DNA of 64,000 nucleotides from Chloroflexota bacterium. Lineage in GTDB: Bacteria > Chloroflexota > Anaerolineae > UBA4142 > SHND01. The notes beneath the pieces were generated by a model. The model searched no databases, was not told where the DNA came from, and saw only the letters and a program-made list of their open reading frames with translations. Within the stretch, counting starts at the first letter, position 1, and the number at the start of each line of letters is the position of its first letter. The stretch lies in NCBI GenBank assembly GCA_004295045.1, contig SHND01000055.1, positions 12,105 through 76,104 on the forward strand, written 5' to 3'. Shown here one piece after another: positions 43,651 to 50,218 of this stretch. A program made the translations under genes and the position numbers.

Positions 43651-44103
43651 CACTTGCGGCATCATTTGCGCGCGGGCGCGCACGCAACCGTCGAAGGCGC
43701 GTACGGGCGGATGATGTATCAACTTGGCGCGCGTTCGCAGTTGTGGATTGCGGGCGGTATCGGCATTACGCCGTTCGCGAGTTGGCTGCGCGATTTTGGC
43801 GACACGCTGAATTACGAAATTGATTTCTTCTATCCGGTGCGATCACGCGAAGAGGCATTGTTTTGGGATGAATTTGAAACAGCCGCGAAAAAATTTCCCA
43901 ATTTTCGCGCGCATCTGAATTTATCCAGTACGGACGGTTCCTTGACGTTGGAAAAAATTCTCGCGAGGATACAAGGCGATGTGAAACAAAAAGAATTTTA
44001 CATGTGCGGACCGATTGGAATGGTGTACGCGTTCGGCGAGAAATTTCGTAAGGCGGGCGTGAGCGCGCGGCAGATTCATTACGAGGAATTTAATTTCCGT
44101 TGA
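43627..44103 (+). pseudogene. Truncated ferredoxin/ferric reductase-like oxidoreductase
   Basis: Only the C-terminal half of an FNR-fold reductase is present: FTRDFSRHLRHHLRAG, VEGAYGRM (FAD-domain end), then the NAD(P)-binding LWIAGGIGITPFASWLRDF and the C-terminal YMCGPIGMVYAFGEKFRKAG. The FAD/membrane part upstream is missing; the frame is lost in the cysteine synthase remnant. A TTG at 43654 could start a 149-residue product but no ribosome site is seen. It was probably a ferric reductase-like or phenol hydroxylase reductase-like protein. Confidence 0.8.
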
Positions 44104-44140
44104 ATTTCTAAACCTTACATGAATTCATAGAATCTGCAAC

Positions 44141-44172
44141 AAAAAACGCCTCGACGTTAATCAAGGCGTTTG
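44141..44172 (-). terminator. Terminator of the cysteine-rich cassette
   Basis: On the minus strand AAACGCCTTGA and TCGAGGCGTTT pair, followed by TTT. It lies 8 bases past the stop codon of the lipoprotein gene. Confidence 0.75.
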
Positions 44173-44179
44173 CTATTTG

Positions 44180-44746
44180 TCATTGTAAGTCCGCATCTTT
44201 TGACATCGAAGATGCGATTTGAATGAGATTGTCTATTGAAAGCTGAGAACTGGATAAGGCGATGTAAGTACCCTCCTGCACCCACCATAGAATCGGTCCG
44301 CCATATTGAGGTTCGATGTACTCGAGTAGATGTGCGGTATTGCCATTTGCGAGTTTGACCGCTCTCCCGATTTTGCTTGAATCCGAGTCCAAGCAGCATC
44401 CTGCTGGTCCATTCAAAACCAAAAGCGCATTCTGTCCCATCGAATCACGAAACTGAATTCTGATGCCAGGAGTATTAAGCTCACCTATGATTGGCTGTTC
44501 AGGTTTGAGTTTCATGGGCAGACTTGTTGGGACAAAGACCTGGTAGGATACTTTTTGCCGAACCTTCGCGAGTGCAGATGTTGCATGTACTGAAGTGGCT
44601 TTTTCGGCGTTGGGGGCTAATGGCAAAGTACCTGGAGTAGCAATAATTGTTTCTTGAACCGAGCGAAACGCAGAATTGCCCCTGATACATCCGGTCATCA
44701 TGCACAACGACATTAGGAGAATGACCCAAACCCGCCTCGATACCAT
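44180..44746 (-). CDS. Lipoprotein of the cysteine-rich cassette
   Basis: The 188-residue protein has a lipoprotein signal (about 1-20) with lipobox MMTGC. A C-terminal domain has LEYIEPQYGGPILWWVQEGTYIAL-type sequence, resembling DUF4367-like extracytoplasmic domains of anti-sigma or sporulation proteins; the likeness is weak. A CC pair (GPAGCCLDSDSS) lies in the middle. ATG 44746 begins 4 bases after the stop of the MauE-like gene. Last gene of the four-gene cassette. Confidence 0.75.
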   Translation of the reverse strand: MVSRRVWVILLMSLCMMTGCIRGNSAFRSVQETIIATPGTLPLAPNAEKATSVHATSALAKVRQKVSYQVFVPTSLPMKLKPEQPIIGELNTPGIRIQFRDSMGQNALLVLNGPAGCCLDSDSSKIGRAVKLANGNTAHLLEYIEPQYGGPILWWVQEGTYIALSSSQLSIDNLIQIASSMSKDADLQ

Positions 44747-44750
44747 TAGG

Positions 44751-45407
44751 TTAGGTATTTTCTGCATCTGGCGCTCTGTTTGTGTCAATCATTCTTTTAA
44801 TGTCATCGGCCCTGCTTCTCCAATTCTCTTCGTCTATGAAATCGCTTTCCAAGTGCTGGGTTAGTTCCCGAAGACGCGCTTCTCTCCATTTCTCTCTCGC
44901 ACGCATGAATTTTCTGTGTTGCGTAATTCGGAGTATTTCGAGCATCGCAGGCGTTAGAGCAAAAAGAGTTCCGCCGGCAAGCAACAAAGGGGGTAATGGG
45001 TTTTGATTGCGATCCCTCTCTTGAAGTAGCAAAAGACTTGATGCCGCTATTGTCAATCCGCGTATTACCGTTGTCTTGTTTACAAGTTCTGCATCATTAC
45101 TGGTGCAGCCACAAGGAACTTGAACCTCGCGTTGTAAGACCTTTGTTGCTCCATAAGCAAAGGAACCTCCCAGCCCAATTCCGAGAAGTGAACCTAGAAG
45201 CGGCAATCTTCCCAAAAGTAGCGAGAACGAAGTTGCGAGCTCAATCCACGGAAGTAGGAGTCCTGCCGCTTTGGCTACATTTTTCGGGAGGATATCATAA
45301 CGACGTACGGAAATTTCTGCCTGCCCGTAATTCAGCAACTTGAGTGAAGCTGAATAAACGAACATGAATCCAAGCCAACTTCGGAGAATGATGTTGACGA
45401 ATCTCAT
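44751..45407 (-). CDS. MauE/DoxX-like redox membrane protein
   Basis: The 218-residue protein has four or more membrane helices at the N terminus and the segment VQREVQ-VPCGCTSNDAEL, with the C-G-C pair typical of MauE-family proteins, which help form disulfides in the methylamine dehydrogenase light chain. The C-terminal 80 residues are a charged cytosolic extension (REKWREARLRELTQHLE). It overlaps the preceding Tat-leader gene by ATGA. GGAGG precedes ATG 45407. Its likely client is the cysteine-rich protein encoded first in the cassette. Confidence 0.82.
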   Translation of the reverse strand: MRFVNIILRSWLGFMFVYSASLKLLNYGQAEISVRRYDILPKNVAKAAGLLLPWIELATSFSLLLGRLPLLGSLLGIGLGGSFAYGATKVLQREVQVPCGCTSNDAELVNKTTVIRGLTIAASSLLLLQERDRNQNPLPPLLLAGGTLFALTPAMLEILRITQHRKFMRAREKWREARLRELTQHLESDFIDEENWRSRADDIKRMIDTNRAPDAENT

Positions 45408-46018
45408 TCTTCCTCCACCAACCAAATCCGAGTCGCTCGAAATCCGCCATTTGGCAATCGCAGTCCGACTGCGCCAATAGTGCTTCCTTTTGCAAGTCGT
45501 GATAGGTGTCCTTCCACTGGTGCTCCATCCTTTGCATGAATGACTTCAAGCTTCGATGAGAACTCCATCGACCGTAAATGCCCGTGGACATTTGTCAAGT
45601 CCAAATTTTGTGAGGTGACTTGTTCAATAACACCTTCAACCTTCCCGATATTGATCCAACCTTGTTGGGCGCGTAATGACCCATCCTTTAGCGCAACTCC
45701 TCGCGCATCAAGATAATCTCCAACTTCAATTTCTATCTCGGACGGACTCCCGTCAAACTCTTTCCAGAGAATTGCTGTGTCTGGAATCCTTACTGCGCGC
45801 AAGTCATCACCTCTATCCAGAATAACTCCATTCTTTGTCTTTTGAATAACCCATCCCCCCGCAAAATTTGGGTCAAGAATCGCGCCGTTCTTGTCAACAG
45901 ATTGACTCTCCACATCTTGATTATCAATGCTTCCCGCGCCAATTGCGCTTGGAAAGAGAAAATTGACAAAAGCAGTGCTTCCAACGCCAAGCGTTTTGAG
46001 GAAGGTTCTTCGTTCCAT
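45404..46018 (-). CDS. Twin-arginine-leader protein of the cysteine-rich cassette
   Basis: The 204-residue protein begins MERRTFLKTLGVGSTAFVNFL, a twin-arginine signal (RRTFLK). The mature part is beta-rich with no Cys and no known family: an acidic segment EIEVGDYLDARGVAL and two segments SLRAQQGWINIGKVEGVIEQ and EVIHAKDGAPVEGHLS that look like OB-fold or DUF5666-type strands. AAAGGAG precedes its ATG. It lies between the cysteine-rich protein and the MauE-like protein. Confidence 0.78.
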   Translation of the reverse strand: MERRTFLKTLGVGSTAFVNFLFPSAIGAGSIDNQDVESQSVDKNGAILDPNFAGGWVIQKTKNGVILDRGDDLRAVRIPDTAILWKEFDGSPSEIEIEVGDYLDARGVALKDGSLRAQQGWINIGKVEGVIEQVTSQNLDLTNVHGHLRSMEFSSKLEVIHAKDGAPVEGHLSRLAKGSTIGAVGLRLPNGGFRATRIWLVEEE

Positions 46019-46034
46019 TTTGCTCCTTTTTATT

Positions 46035-46439
46035 TCAGGATACGCAACACGGATAGATTGCCGTAAATCCTGTGATTATTCCTTGACTCAGTGGCGCGAA
46101 CTGGCTGAACATCGCTTTCGTTAGATCAATCATGCGGCATGTTCCTGGACCAGTATCAACACGGGGTGCTCGATAAATAGTAACACCTCCGTCTTTACTT
46201 AGGCCAGCTGTTGCGCCACACGGAATATCTGGATAAAGATTTGCGTTGCAACACCCACTGCAATGATTTTTCCATGCGTAACCCCAGCTACTGGAGTTAC
46301 AAGCGCAACATGCACCACGACCACACTTATTGCTTGTGCATCCCGCCTGACAATTGGATCCTCTGCAACAACATGCATCGCAACCACATGCATCTGGATA
46401 ACAGCAAAACCAGCCAGCAGCTCCTGTATAGTACGCCAT
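46035..46439 (-). CDS. Cysteine-rich protein (20 Cys in 134 residues)
   Basis: The protein is not recognised. It has 20 Cys, 16 of them between residues 12 and 64, in clusters such as FCCYPDACGCDACCC, KCGRGACCACN and HCSGCC, then a Cys-poor C-terminal region ending YPCCVS. There is no signal peptide of its own. The spacing around GRGACCACN..W..HCSGCCNAN loosely recalls the methylamine dehydrogenase light chain (MauA), which also needs MauE, but the key Trp pair is not conserved in a clear way. AAAGGAGG lies 7 bases before the ATG. A metal-binding or disulfide-rich secreted protein are both possible. Confidence 0.78.
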   Translation of the reverse strand: MAYYTGAAGWFCCYPDACGCDACCCRGSNCQAGCTSNKCGRGACCACNSSSWGYAWKNHCSGCCNANLYPDIPCGATAGLSKDGGVTIYRAPRVDTGPGTCRMIDLTKAMFSQFAPLSQGIITGFTAIYPCCVS

Positions 46440-46551
46440 GTTTGCCTCCTTTTAAGCCAAAAGCGTTAAGAAATGAACTGCGCAAAATTCTAACACAAGA
46501 AAAAAAAAAATTGCAAATTCCAATCCGCGCGAACGCGAATGTCTTCGGCAA

Positions 46552-46587
46552 CAAAAGGGGTGAATGTCTTGTTGAACATTCACCCCT
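46552..46587 (-). terminator. Terminator after the cysteine synthase gene
   Basis: On the minus strand AGGGGTGAATGT and ACATTCACCCCT form a 12-bp stem around an 8-base loop, followed by TTTT. It lies 22 bases after the cysteine synthase stop codon, and isolates that operon from the cysteine-rich cassette. Confidence 0.85.
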
Positions 46588-46609
46588 AACTACAATCTTT
46601 GGCATTGCA

Positions 46610-47533
46610 TTATTCCAAACTCGTCATACTCAAATACCTCTCGCCGCCATCCGGCAGTACGCACACAATCACGCCTCGCACAATCTCGCGCGCGATTTTT
46701 CGCGCCGCGAAAATCGCCGCGCCCGCGCTGAACCCCACGAACAACCCTTCGTGTTTTGAAACTTCGAGCGCGGTTTCGTACGCATCCTCAGCGCTCACCG
46801 AAATTTTTCGGTCTGCGATCTGCGCGTCATAAATGCCCGGCACAATTGCAGTTTCCATGTGTTTCAAACCTTCGATAATTTGCAATTCGTCGGCGGGTTC
46901 GACCTCGATAATTTGAATGTTGGGATTGTATTCGCGCAAACGGCGCGCGCTGCCCATCAACGTCCCACTTGTGCCGATGCCCGCGATAAAATGCGTGACG
47001 CGCCCCCGCGTTTGTTTCCAAATTTCCGGCGCGGTCGTTTGATAATGCGCGCACCAGTTGTTGCTGTTGTTGTATTGGTCAGCGTAAAAATATTTTTCGG
47101 GAAACTGCGCGGCGAGTTCACGCGCTTTAACGATCGCGCCGTCGCTGCCTTCGAGCGGGTCGGTCAGCGTAACAGTTGCGCCGTACGCGCGCACAATTTT
47201 TTTGCGCTCGGCGCTCACGTTCGCGGGCATGCACAATTCCACCGCGAAACCTTTTACCGCGCCGAGCATCGCATACGCGATGCCGGTGTTGCCGCTCGTC
47301 GCGTCAAGCAAAATTTTATCGCGAGTTAACTGACCGGTGCGTTCCGCGTCCTCGACAATAAAAAGTGCGGCTCGGTCTTTGACCGAGCCGCCTGGATTAA
47401 ACCACTCTGCTTTGCCCCACAATTCGACGCGCGGTGTCGCGCCGCTTGGTATTTTCAAGGGCAAGAGTGGCGTATTGCCAATACAGTTCAGTAATGCAGG
47501 ACGATTGGAGATTGGAGATTGGAGCTTGGACAT
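46610..47533 (-). CDS. Cysteine synthase (CysK/CysM family)
   Basis: The 307-residue PLP enzyme makes cysteine from O-acetyl- or O-phosphoserine. PLP Lys52 lies in GGSVKDRAA, substrate loop in TSGNTGIA, phosphate loop GIGTSGT. The operon context (MoaD/CysO-like carrier, MoeB-like, TusA-like) suggests a CysM-type enzyme taking sulfur from a thiocarboxylated carrier. Its first residues LQSPISNR are encoded by a TCCAATC heptamer repeat. ATG 47533 is the first family-proper start. Its 3' end is duplicated 3 kb away. Confidence 0.9.
   Translation of the reverse strand: MSKLQSPISNRPALLNCIGNTPLLPLKIPSGATPRVELWGKAEWFNPGGSVKDRAALFIVEDAERTGQLTRDKILLDATSGNTGIAYAMLGAVKGFAVELCMPANVSAERKKIVRAYGATVTLTDPLEGSDGAIVKARELAAQFPEKYFYADQYNNSNNWCAHYQTTAPEIWKQTRGRVTHFIAGIGTSGTLMGSARRLREYNPNIQIIEVEPADELQIIEGLKHMETAIVPGIYDAQIADRKISVSAEDAYETALEVSKHEGLFVGFSAGAAIFAARKIAREIVRGVIVCVLPDGGERYLSMTSLE
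46628..46704. repeat. Direct repeat, right copy (cysteine synthase 3' end)
   Basis: This copy lies inside the intact cysteine synthase gene and pairs with 43573-43649. Confidence 0.85.
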
Positions 47534-47632
47534 GGTTGGACTGATGGTAGACAGGGAATCAAGTAGACAGGTACACAAGATTCCTGTCTCCCTGTTTCCC
47601 TGTCTACTTGCATTCCTGTTTCCCGCTACACT
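47508..47632. repeat. Heptamer and octamer repeat element before cysteine synthase
   Basis: On the plus strand: GATTGGA GATTGGA GCTTGGA inside the cysteine synthase start, then GTAGACAGGGAATCAAGTAGACAGG and the complementary CCTGTCTCC CTGTTTCC CTGTCTACTTG. It fills the gap to the MoeB-like gene. Confidence 0.7.
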
Positions 47633-48477
47633 AACACTAATTCTGGTTCCAACAGCTCGGGCGCCGCAGGAAACGGCACACCGCAAAATTGTTCGTAATC
47701 AATCAGTTCCGTAATCGTCGGATGCTCGCCGCAGACGGGGCAGTGCGGGTCTTTTTCAATTTTCATTTCGCGGAACTCCATCGCCATTGCGTCGAACAAT
47801 AACAAACGCCCCTTGAGCGAATCGCCTTTGCCCAAAATCAATTTAATCACTTCAATCGCTTGAATGCTCCCGATGATGCCGGGCAGCACGCCCAACACGC
47901 CCGCCTCTTGGCACGATGGCACTTCGCCGGGAGGGGGGGGGGTGGGAAACAAACAGCGATAGCAGGGACCATCGTGCGCGGCATCGTACACTGTCGCTTG
48001 TCCTTCAAACATAAAAATCGAACCGTCCACCAATGGCTTGCCCGCAAACACGCACGCGTCGTTCACCAAATAGCGCGTCGGAAAATTGTCGGTGCCATTT
48101 ACGATGATGTCATAATCTTTAATAATGTCCATCACGTTTGTCGAATCTAACACGACTTTATGTTTGACAACTCTTACATCGGGATTCAACGCGTTGATGG
48201 TATCTTGCGCGCTGTCAATTTTTGGACGTCCGACATCTTGCGTGCGATGCAAAAGTTGGCGCTGCAAATTCGACAAGTCCACCGTATCAAATTCGACGAT
48301 GCCCAATGTGCCGACACCCGCCGCCGCGAGATACATCGCCGTGGGCGAACCGAGTCCGCCCGCGCCGATGAGCAGCACTTTGGCTTTTAACAATTTTTTC
48401 TGTCCCGCGCCGCCGACATCGGGCAAAATAATATGGCGCGAGTAGCGATAAATTTGTTCGTTGGTGAAACCGAGCAT
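47626..48477 (-). CDS. moeB: MoeB/ThiF-family adenylyltransferase
   Basis: The 283-residue E1-like enzyme adenylates the C terminus of a ubiquitin-fold sulfur carrier so that it can be thiocarboxylated. ATP loop GAGGLGSPTAMYLA, DNFPTRYLVNDAC and zinc pairs CYRC and CPVC are present. The likely client is the MoaD/CysO-like protein at the head of the operon. No C-terminal rhodanese domain is fused; separate rhodanese and TusA-like genes lie just upstream. The ATG follows a repeat arm. Confidence 0.92.
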   Translation of the reverse strand: MLGFTNEQIYRYSRHIILPDVGGAGQKKLLKAKVLLIGAGGLGSPTAMYLAAAGVGTLGIVEFDTVDLSNLQRQLLHRTQDVGRPKIDSAQDTINALNPDVRVVKHKVVLDSTNVMDIIKDYDIIVNGTDNFPTRYLVNDACVFAGKPLVDGSIFMFEGQATVYDAAHDGPCYRCLFPTPPPPGEVPSCQEAGVLGVLPGIIGSIQAIEVIKLILGKGDSLKGRLLLFDAMAMEFREMKIEKDPHCPVCGEHPTITELIDYEQFCGVPFPAAPELLEPELVLV

Positions 48478-48483
48478 GGTTTT

Positions 48484-48572
48484 GTCCAGATAGGGAAACA
48501 GATAGACAGGGAAACAGGGAGAAAGAAAACCTGCCTGCCTGTTTACTTGTTTCCCTTTTTACCTGCTTACTT
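48484..48572. repeat. Octamer inverted-repeat element
   Basis: Plus strand: GGGAAACAGATAGACAGGGAAACAGG on the left and CTGTTTACTTGTTTCCCTTTTTACCTGC on the right. It lies between the TusA-like and MoeB-like genes and its pyrimidine side, read on the minus strand, precedes the MoeB ATG. Confidence 0.7.
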
Positions 48573-48839
48573 TTTCCTCACCGTAATCATCCAATCCGTC
48601 TCGTTGATTTTTTCCGTGCCGAGTACGGTATTGCCTTCGTTCGTCAGCGATTTCGGAACGTTCGTCGCTGATTCGTCATTGTCAACGATGACTTGGAGAA
48701 TTTGTCCCGACTCCATCATCTCCAACATCAATTTGGATTTGACAAAAGTGTAGGGACAAATTTCGCCTTTGAGGTCGAATGTTTCGTCGGCAGAAATATC
48801 GGATGGTGCATTAATGATGGTAGGATTCCAGCGGTTCAT
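48567..48839 (-). CDS. TusA/SirA-family sulfur-carrier protein
   Basis: The 90-residue protein has the TusA motif DLKGEICPYTFVKSKLML, with the active Cys in CPYT; the usual second Pro is Thr-Phe here. TusA proteins relay persulfide sulfur. It lies between a rhodanese and a MoeB-like gene, consistent with sulfur transfer to the carrier. ATG 48839 is chosen over an upstream in-frame Met because the domain begins here. Confidence 0.88.
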   Translation of the reverse strand: MNRWNPTIINAPSDISADETFDLKGEICPYTFVKSKLMLEMMESGQILQVIVDNDESATNVPKSLTNEGNTVLGTEKINETDWMITVRKK

Positions 48840-48840
48840 T

Positions 48841-48903
48841 TTGTATGTATCAGGTATCAAGTAGCAGGGAAAATGATACATGCTTCCTGCTACCTACTAC
48901 CAA
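48841..48903. repeat. Inverted-repeat element upstream of the TusA-like gene
   Basis: GTATCAGGTATCAAGTAGCAGG is complementary to CCTGCTACCTACTACC with an inner ATGATACATG. On the minus strand it runs into the ATG of the TusA-like gene. Confidence 0.6.
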
Positions 48904-48904
48904 A

Positions 48905-49699
48905 TTATTCTAGCGGCAACCCGCGTCGATGTGCCCAGTCCATCATCGAACCTTTGTAATTGCGCACGCGCGAATAGCCCAGCGATTTCAGTACGAGATA
49001 CGAATGTGCGGAACGCGAACCCGAACCACAATAAACGACAATTTCTTTGTCGGACATCACCCCAACTGTTTCAAATTGCTGACGCAAAACTTGTGCGTCT
49101 CTGAGTCCTTGCGTCTGAAAATCAATTGCGGCGTCAAATGAAAGATTCACCGCGTTAGGGATATGTCCCATGTAATACTCACTGTCGGTGCGCGTATCGA
49201 GCAATACAACATCATCGCGCGCCGAGTTTTCTTGAATCCATTCGGCGGTGCTGTGCTGATTTTCGTCAACGCGTGCGGTGTACGGTGCGGGCGAAAATTG
49301 GGGAACCTCTTTGGTTGTCGGCGCGCCTGCCAGCTGCCACGCATGCCAGCCGCCGTTCAACACACGCACGTCATCATGTCCCATATATTTCAAGAGCCAA
49401 TACGTCGTCCCTGCCAGGGGGCCCGTGCCCTCATCGTACAATACGAGCGTTGAATCGTTTGTGATGCCCCGTTCACCCAAAGTTTGGGCGATTGCATCAA
49501 ACGCGCGGATACGCGGACCGCCGGGCGCCATTTCGTACATATCACGATTCAAATCGAACGGCACCGCGTTCGGAAGATGTGACGCGCGATAACCCATCGG
49601 CAAACGCGGATCGGAAACGCGCGCGTCAATGATTCGCACGTTCGGATCATTCAAATGTTCTTGCAGCCACGTGACCGAAACGATGACGGAGCTATTCAT
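48905..49699 (-). CDS. Two-domain sulfurtransferase (rhodanese family)
   Basis: The 264-residue protein has two rhodanese domains with the catalytic Cys in the second, VYCGSGSRSAHSYL. CGSGSRS is close to the thiosulfate:cyanide sulfurtransferase or mercaptopyruvate type. It probably supplies the persulfide used to thiocarboxylate the carrier. Its ATG overlaps the carrier stop codon as ATGA. It is distinct from the sulfurtransferase of the suf operon at 35.2 kb. Confidence 0.93.
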   Translation of the reverse strand: MNSSVIVSVTWLQEHLNDPNVRIIDARVSDPRLPMGYRASHLPNAVPFDLNRDMYEMAPGGPRIRAFDAIAQTLGERGITNDSTLVLYDEGTGPLAGTTYWLLKYMGHDDVRVLNGGWHAWQLAGAPTTKEVPQFSPAPYTARVDENQHSTAEWIQENSARDDVVLLDTRTDSEYYMGHIPNAVNLSFDAAIDFQTQGLRDAQVLRQQFETVGVMSDKEIVVYCGSGSRSAHSYLVLKSLGYSRVRNYKGSMMDWAHRRGLPLE

Positions 49700-49971
49700 G
49701 CGCCTCCCGCCATCGCAGGAATTACCGCGACCTGATCGTTATCGTGGACGGGAGTCGCGCGCCCCTGCAATGTTCGAACATCTACACCATTAACAAATAC
49801 GTTGATGAAACGTTTGATTTCGCCTTGCTCGTCAAGAACGCGTTCACGAAAACCGGGATACGCCGCGTCGGCGTGATCAAATGCCTCTTGCAGGGTCTGA
49901 GCGTTGATTTGGATTTTTCCTTGTCCGCCGGTCACCTTGCGCATTGGCGTCGGAACAAGAATCGTCACCAT
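49696..49971 (-). CDS. MoaD/ThiS/CysO-family sulfur-carrier protein
   Basis: The 91-residue ubiquitin-fold protein (VTILVPTPMRKVTGG ... INVFVNGVDVR ... DNDQVAVIPAMAGGA) heads the operon. The family normally ends in Gly-Gly; here Ala follows, so the mature di-Gly must be freed by a protease such as a JAMM-domain enzyme before activation, or the extra residue is tolerated. With MoeB, TusA, rhodanese and cysteine synthase this fits CysO-type cysteine synthesis. AGGAG precedes the ATG. Molybdopterin or thiamin roles are less likely without their other genes. Confidence 0.88.
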   Translation of the reverse strand: MVTILVPTPMRKVTGGQGKIQINAQTLQEAFDHADAAYPGFRERVLDEQGEIKRFINVFVNGVDVRTLQGRATPVHDNDQVAVIPAMAGGA

Positions 49972-50049
49972 AAAGATACTCCTAGCGGGTATGGCGCATT
50001 AGAGAATAATGCAAATCGTTCATTAGTGAACTATCGCGGCAAAAAATTA

Positions 50050-50097
50050 CGGTCTGCGCGTATCCACCCCGTCGCGGGGCAGCACTGCCACAGACCG
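50050..50097 (-). promoter_or_regulatory. Attenuator-like structured leader of the cysteine operon
   Basis: On the minus strand CGGTCTG and CAGACCG close a stem that holds an inner CCCCG-CGA-CGGGG-type hairpin and GGCAG-TG-CTGCC; three bases later comes TTTTTT. It lies between the promoter and the carrier gene start, about 80-125 bases before the ATG. It has the form of a transcription attenuator or riboswitch platform; no known riboswitch class is recognised. Confidence 0.55.
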
Positions 50098-50121
50098 AAG
50101 CAAGCTGTTTTAATTGCAGCA

Positions 50122-50149
50122 AGTATAGTGATGACAAACTGTTTGTCAA
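50122..50149 (-). promoter_or_regulatory. Promoter and operator of the cysteine operon
   Basis: Minus strand TTGACA (50149-50144), 16 bases, TATACT (50127-50122). The perfect palindrome TGACAAAC-T-GTTTGTCA (50132-50148) covers the -35 and spacer, so a bound repressor would block RNA polymerase. The transcription start should lie near 50115. Confidence 0.7.
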
Positions 50150-50218
50150 AAACGAAAAGGAAAGTGACAGCGCGAAAAAAAACGGCGCCGCGATCGAGCA
50201 ATCGCGCGCCGTTTGGTT

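Noticed and set aside
43397..43714. Plus-strand frame of 105 codons before the reductase remnant
   Set aside because: Half of it is the antisense of the cysteine synthase end; it has no ribosome site and no family likeness.
46035..46439. Calling the 20-Cys protein a methylamine dehydrogenase light chain
   Set aside because: The likeness in Cys spacing is loose, the two Trp that form the TTQ cofactor are not clearly placed, and no heavy chain or mauD/mauG genes are in the window.
43573..46704. Insertion sequence or transposon around the cysteine-rich cassette
   Set aside because: No transposase, integrase or terminal inverted repeats are seen; only the duplicated gene end remains.
50050..50097. 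Assigning the leader to a SAM, cobalamin or molybdenum-cofactor riboswitch
   Set aside because: None of the core sequences of these classes is visible; only the stem and T-tract support a regulatory leader.
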